Below, piece by piece: positions 60,767 to 64,000 of a DNA stretch of 64,000 bases (the first letter of the stretch is position 1; each line of letters opens with the position of its first letter). The notes under the pieces are model-generated. The model ran no database searches, was not told the origin of the DNA, and saw only the letters and a program-made list of their open reading frames with translations. The position numbers were made by a program, and so were the translations under genes. The DNA comes from Caballeronia glebae (lineage in GTDB: Bacteria > Pseudomonadota > Gammaproteobacteria > Burkholderiales > Burkholderiaceae): contig NZ_FCOJ02000030.1 in NCBI RefSeq assembly GCF_001545035.1, forward strand, positions 1 through 64,000. The letters are read 5' to 3'.

Positions 60767-61831
60767 TCAGAGCGCGGGCGTCGTCTCGGCGAGCCGGGCG
60801 AGCAAGGCTTTCGCCTGTTCGACGCTATCCGTGTCGTTCGGACGGAACAGCACGTGCGCCGCGTGCGGCAGTTCGGTATAGAGCGCCTGGCTGCTGCGTC
60901 CATACGCGGGATCGTAGTGACGGTCGATCAGTTCGGCGAAGAGTGCGGCGCGCTGGTTCTCATCGATCAGCCGATGCCAGTGCCCGACGCGCTCACGGCT
61001 ATGCAGCGCGACGAGTCTCGACAATTGCGCCTTGAAAAACGCGGGATTGTCGAAGAGATGCGCGTAGTCCTCCAGCAAAAACGCGATGCGGTCCTCGCGC
61101 CGCGCCTCGACCTCCACGCACGGCGCCGCGTGGAGTTGGTCGAGAATGGCATCGGGCATCGTGATCGAGCCGATGCGCCGCCCCTCCGCTTCGACGAAAA
61201 CCGGTTTCGCCGGATCGAAGCCCGCAAGCGTCTGCACGAGCGCCGAATCGAACGCCTTTTGCGTCGGCTGCGCGCGGCCCGGCAGCGCGCCGAGCAAGGA
61301 GCCGCGATGCGCGGCGAGCCCTTCCAGATCGAGCGCCTGCGCGCCGGCCGCGTCGAGCGCCTTCAAAAGCCGCGTCTTGCCGCTGCCCGTATGGCCGATC
61401 AGCGCGACGTAGCGAAAACGTCCAGGCAGCGTGGCGAGCCGTTCGATCACGTCGCGCCGATAGCACTTGTAGCCGCCGTCGAGTTGGCGCGCCTGCCAGC
61501 CGATCATGTTGAACCACGTCGTCATCGAGCCGGAGCGCTTGCCGCCGCGCCAGCAATAAATGAGCGGACGCCAGTTGCGCGGCTTTGCGGCGAAGATCGT
61601 GTCGAGGTGCATCGCGATATTGCGTGCGACCATCGCCGCGCCGACGCGCGTCGCCTCGAACGGCGAGACCTGCTTGTACATGGTCCCGACGATCACGCGC
61701 TCCTCGTTGCTGAGCACGGGCGCGTTGATCGCGCCGGGAATGTGGTCCTCGGCGAATTCGAGCGGCGTGCGGACGTCGACGATTTCATCGAAATCGCTCA
61801 GACGATCGATGGGAACGAGCAGATTTTTCAC
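60767..61831 (-). CDS. mnmH: tRNA 2-selenouridine synthase
   Basis: This 354-residue enzyme (SelU/YbbB) replaces sulfur by selenium at the wobble uridine of tRNA, through a geranylated intermediate. The N-terminal rhodanese domain carries the catalytic Cys in LIYCWRGGKRSGSM near residue 95; the C-terminal P-loop domain has ALIGHTGSGKTRLLKAL near residue 145. Length matches the family. The start is GTG 61831 (MKNLLVPIDRLSDFDE), although no clear ribosome site is seen; an upstream frame to 61906 is Arg-rich. It implies that the organism makes selenophosphate (SelD) elsewhere. It is divergent from eutB. Confidence 0.93.
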   Translation of the reverse strand: MKNLLVPIDRLSDFDEIVDVRTPLEFAEDHIPGAINAPVLSNEERVIVGTMYKQVSPFEATRVGAAMVARNIAMHLDTIFAAKPRNWRPLIYCWRGGKRSGSMTTWFNMIGWQARQLDGGYKCYRRDVIERLATLPGRFRYVALIGHTGSGKTRLLKALDAAGAQALDLEGLAAHRGSLLGALPGRAQPTQKAFDSALVQTLAGFDPAKPVFVEAEGRRIGSITMPDAILDQLHAAPCVEVEARREDRIAFLLEDYAHLFDNPAFFKAQLSRLVALHSRERVGHWHRLIDENQRAALFAELIDRHYDPAYGRSSQALYTELPHAAHVLFRPNDTDSVEQAKALLARLAETTPAL

Positions 61832-61974
61832 GGGCGTGCGGGCGGGGTTTCGCTGAATCGGGCGAAAAATTATCGCACGCGGACGGATTTCGGCTCGGGC
61901 GCGCATTTTTGGCCGCCCCGCCGCACGCCCGAAAGCGGCTAAAGTGCTTCAATCGATCCATCCGGGAGGGAGCG

Positions 61975-63351
61975 ATGACCTATCACGAAACGATCGGCGC
62001 GCGCCGCTACCGCTTCGACGATCTGAAGACGCTGCTCGCGCGCGCAAGCCCGCGCCGCTCCGGCGACGAACTCGCGGGCGTGGCGGCCGCGACGGAGGAA
62101 GAGCGCGTCGCCGCGAAAATGGCGCTCGCGCAGGTGCCGCTCGCCGCGTTTCTCGACGAGGCGCTCATTCCCTACGAGGACGACGAAGTCACGCGCCTCA
62201 TCGTCGACACGCATTCGCGCGAAGCCTTCGCGCCGATCGCGCATCTGACGGTCGGCGAATTCCGCGAGTGGCTGCTCGCCGACACCACCGATACCGCCGC
62301 GCTCGAAAACATCACGACGGGCGTGACACCTGAGATGGCCGCGGCCGTCTCCAAGCTGATGCGCAATCAGGACCTGATCCTCGCCGCCAGAAAACGCCCG
62401 GTCGTCACGCGCTTTCGCACGACGATCGGCTTGCCTGGGCATCTCTCGGTGCGCCTGCAGCCGAATCATCCGACCGACGATCCGAAGGGCATCGCCGCAT
62501 CGATGCTCGACGGCTTGCTCTACGGTTGCGGCGATGCCGTCATCGGCGTGAATCCGGCATCCGATTCGCCGGCCGCCATCGGCAAGTTGCTCACGATGAT
62601 GGACGACTTTCGTCAGCGCTACGACGTACCGATGCAGTCGTGCATCCTCACGCATGTCACCAACACGCTCGCCGCGATCGAACAAGGCGCGCCCGTCGAT
62701 CTGGTGTTTCAGTCGGTGGCGGGCACGGAACGCGCGAACGCGAGCTTCGGCGTGTCGCTCGCGTTGCTGGCGGAAGCGCGCGACGCGGCGTTGTCGCTCA
62801 AGCGCGGCAGCGTCGGCGATAACGTCATGTACTTCGAGACCGGGCAAGGCAGCGCGCTCTCGGCGAACGCGCATCATGGCGTCGATCAGCAGACCTGCGA
62901 GGCGCGCGCGTATGCGGTCGCGCGGCGCTTCGAACCGCTTTTGACGAACACGGTGGTCGGCTTCATCGGCCCGGAATATCTCTACGATGGACGGCAGATT
63001 ATTCGCGCGGGCCTCGAAGACCACTTCTGCGGCAAGCTGCTCGGCGTGCCGATGGGTTGCGACATCTGTTATACGAATCACGCCGAAGCCGATCAAGATG
63101 ACATGGACACGCTCCTCACGCTGCTCGGCGTGGCGAACGTCAACTTCATCATGGGCGTGCCGGGCGCTGACGACGTGATGCTCAATTATCAGAGCACGTC
63201 GTTTCATGACGCGCTCTACATTCGCCGCGTGCTGAACCTGAAACGCGCGCCGGAATTCGAAGCGTGGCTCGCGAAGATGCGCGTGACCGATGGCCGCGGC
63301 GATCTGCTCGCGGCGTCCGCGCAACCTCTGCTCGAATGGATCGACTCATGA
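61975..63351 (+). CDS. eutB: Ethanolamine ammonia-lyase large subunit
   Basis: This 458-residue B12-dependent enzyme subunit converts ethanolamine to acetaldehyde and ammonia. Typical blocks are NITTGVTPEMAAAVSKLMRNQDLILAARK, TRFRTTIGLPGHLSVRLQPNHPTDD, DGLLYGCGDAVIGVNPASDS and GDNVMYFETGQGSALSANAHHGVDQQT. Length matches EutB. GGGAGGGAG lies before ATG 61975. Its TGA overlaps the ATG of eutC (ATGA). No eutH-like or ethanolamine permease gene and no eutR are seen inside the window. Confidence 0.96.
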   Translation: MTYHETIGARRYRFDDLKTLLARASPRRSGDELAGVAAATEEERVAAKMALAQVPLAAFLDEALIPYEDDEVTRLIVDTHSREAFAPIAHLTVGEFREWLLADTTDTAALENITTGVTPEMAAAVSKLMRNQDLILAARKRPVVTRFRTTIGLPGHLSVRLQPNHPTDDPKGIAASMLDGLLYGCGDAVIGVNPASDSPAAIGKLLTMMDDFRQRYDVPMQSCILTHVTNTLAAIEQGAPVDLVFQSVAGTERANASFGVSLALLAEARDAALSLKRGSVGDNVMYFETGQGSALSANAHHGVDQQTCEARAYAVARRFEPLLTNTVVGFIGPEYLYDGRQIIRAGLEDHFCGKLLGVPMGCDICYTNHAEADQDDMDTLLTLLGVANVNFIMGVPGADDVMLNYQSTSFHDALYIRRVLNLKRAPEFEAWLAKMRVTDGRGDLLAASAQPLLEWIDS

Positions 63352-64000
63352 CGAACGCGGATGCCTGGGACGCGCTGCGTCGCTTCACCAACGCCCGCAT
63401 CGCGCTCGGCCGCGCGGGTAGCAGCCTGCCGACCGCGCCTTTGCTCGCGTTCGAACTCGCGCATGCGCAGGCGCGCGACGCGGTGCATCAGCCGCTCGAT
63501 GCGGCCGCGTTGCGTGACGCGATTCGCGCCGCCGGCTTCGACACGCTCGACGTGCAAAGCGCCGCGCCCGATCGCGAACACTATCTGCGCCGGCCGGATC
63601 TCGGCCGCGTGCTCAACGATGAAAGCGCGCAACGGCTCGCAGCGTGCGCTTGCGCAAGCGACCTCGTCTTCGTCGCCGCCGATGGCTTGTCGGCCTTCGC
63701 CGCGCAACGGCACGTCGCGCCATTGCTCGCGACCGTGCGCGCGCGGCTCGACGGCTGGAGCGTCGGTCCCGTCGTGATCGCGACGCAGGCGCGCGTCGCG
63801 CTCGGCGATCGCATCGGTGAGCTTTTACGGGCGCAGATCGTCGTCGTAATGATCGGCGAACGGCCGGGGCTCAGTTCGCCCGACAGCCTCGGTCTGTACG
63901 TGACCTACGCGCCACGCGCCGCGCGCCACGACGCCGAGCGCAACTGCATTTCGAACGTGCGGCCTGAAGGACTCGACTATGAAACCGCTGCATTCAAGTT
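63348..64000 (+). CDS. eutC: Ethanolamine ammonia-lyase small subunit, 3' end beyond window
   Basis: This gene is open to the end of the window, giving 217 codons; the full EutC is around 260-290 residues, so the C-terminus lies outside. The visible part has LRRFTNARIALGRAGSSLPTAPLLAFELAHAQARDAVH near the start and QSAAPDREHYLRRPDLGRVL, VMIGERPGLSSPDSLGLYVTYAP and RNCISNVRPEGLDYETAAFK, all typical. EutC supplies much of the adenosylcobalamin pocket. The ATG overlaps the eutB stop by four bases, so the two subunits are co-translated. Confidence 0.95.
   Translation, partial: MTNADAWDALRRFTNARIALGRAGSSLPTAPLLAFELAHAQARDAVHQPLDAAALRDAIRAAGFDTLDVQSAAPDREHYLRRPDLGRVLNDESAQRLAACACASDLVFVAADGLSAFAAQRHVAPLLATVRARLDGWSVGPVVIATQARVALGDRIGELLRAQIVVVMIGERPGLSSPDSLGLYVTYAPRAARHDAERNCISNVRPEGLDYETAAFK

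Noticed and set aside
59975..61942. A 655-codon open frame on the plus strand across the permease and mnmH genes
   Set aside because: It is antisense to two well-conserved genes, is extremely rich in Arg, His and Ala, and has no recognisable domain. Such frames are expected in GC-rich DNA.

Overview
The window is GC-rich and gene-dense, with small intergenic gaps and a strong G/C third-base bias. Its gene content points to a free-living betaproteobacterium of the Burkholderiaceae, most likely near Paraburkholderia or Caballeronia: cyanide-insensitive cytochrome bd, NorR/Hmp/NnrS, an OprD-type porin beside a Dpp-type ABC operon, MnmH, WaaC and EutBC. The assignment rests on protein resemblance read by eye, not on a search. 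No rRNA, tRNA, CRISPR array, prophage or insertion sequence was seen.

Layout. 1-8.3 kb: tail of an AcuI-type reductase, a chemotaxis receptor, a PLP enzyme, a class II sirtuin divergent from a zinc alcohol dehydrogenase, a GFA-fold protein, an OmpW-type porin and small exported or unknown proteins. 8.5-12.1 kb: a GlxA-type AraC regulator divergent from an HD-domain hydrolase, then a ferredoxin-NADP reductase translationally coupled to an extensin-like protein. 12.2-17.4 kb: a six-gene operon for a type-B (ba3-like) heme-copper oxidase with three separate multiheme c-type cytochromes. 17.5-23.2 kb: a nitric oxide defence block with NorR, flavohaemoglobin Hmp, an AhpD-like protein, a periplasmic cupin and NnrS. 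The norR-hmp gap holds three NorR-like sites and a sigma-54 promoter. 23.7-33.8 kb: an oxalate/formate-type MFS carrier, an OprD porin and a complete dpp-type peptide ABC operon with a divergent LysR gene.

33.8-43.4 kb: a VOC protein, an SDR, gamma-glutamyltransferase and a purine permease. Next comes a compositionally foreign two-gene glycosylation-like cassette (DUF5672 plus TPR/GT9-like) that abuts a beheaded SRPBCC gene. A 49-aa gene with an inverted repeat around its promoter, a FucU/RbsD mutarotase and a zinc deacylase follow. 43.5-50.8 kb: an amino-acid binding protein, a ChaA antiporter, a GAF-GGDEF cyclase, and a sugar-acid operon (FAH hydrolase, SDR, MFS) divergent from a LysR gene across a perfect GATAAC/GTTATC operator. 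50.8-64 kb: OsmC, a DadA-like oxidase, an FrnE-like DsbA protein, a PilZ protein, WaaC, a zinc metalloprotease, the cioAB oxidase with its 45-aa partner, a metal permease, MnmH, and EutB with the start of EutC.

Themes are respiratory flexibility (two terminal oxidases), nitrosative and oxidative stress defence, transport of organic acids, peptides and purines, and c-di-GMP control. The least explained parts are the DUF5672 cassette at the truncated SRPBCC gene, the symmetric promoter of the 49-aa gene, the long structured leader of the purine permease, and the three-cytochrome oxidase operon next to the NO cluster.
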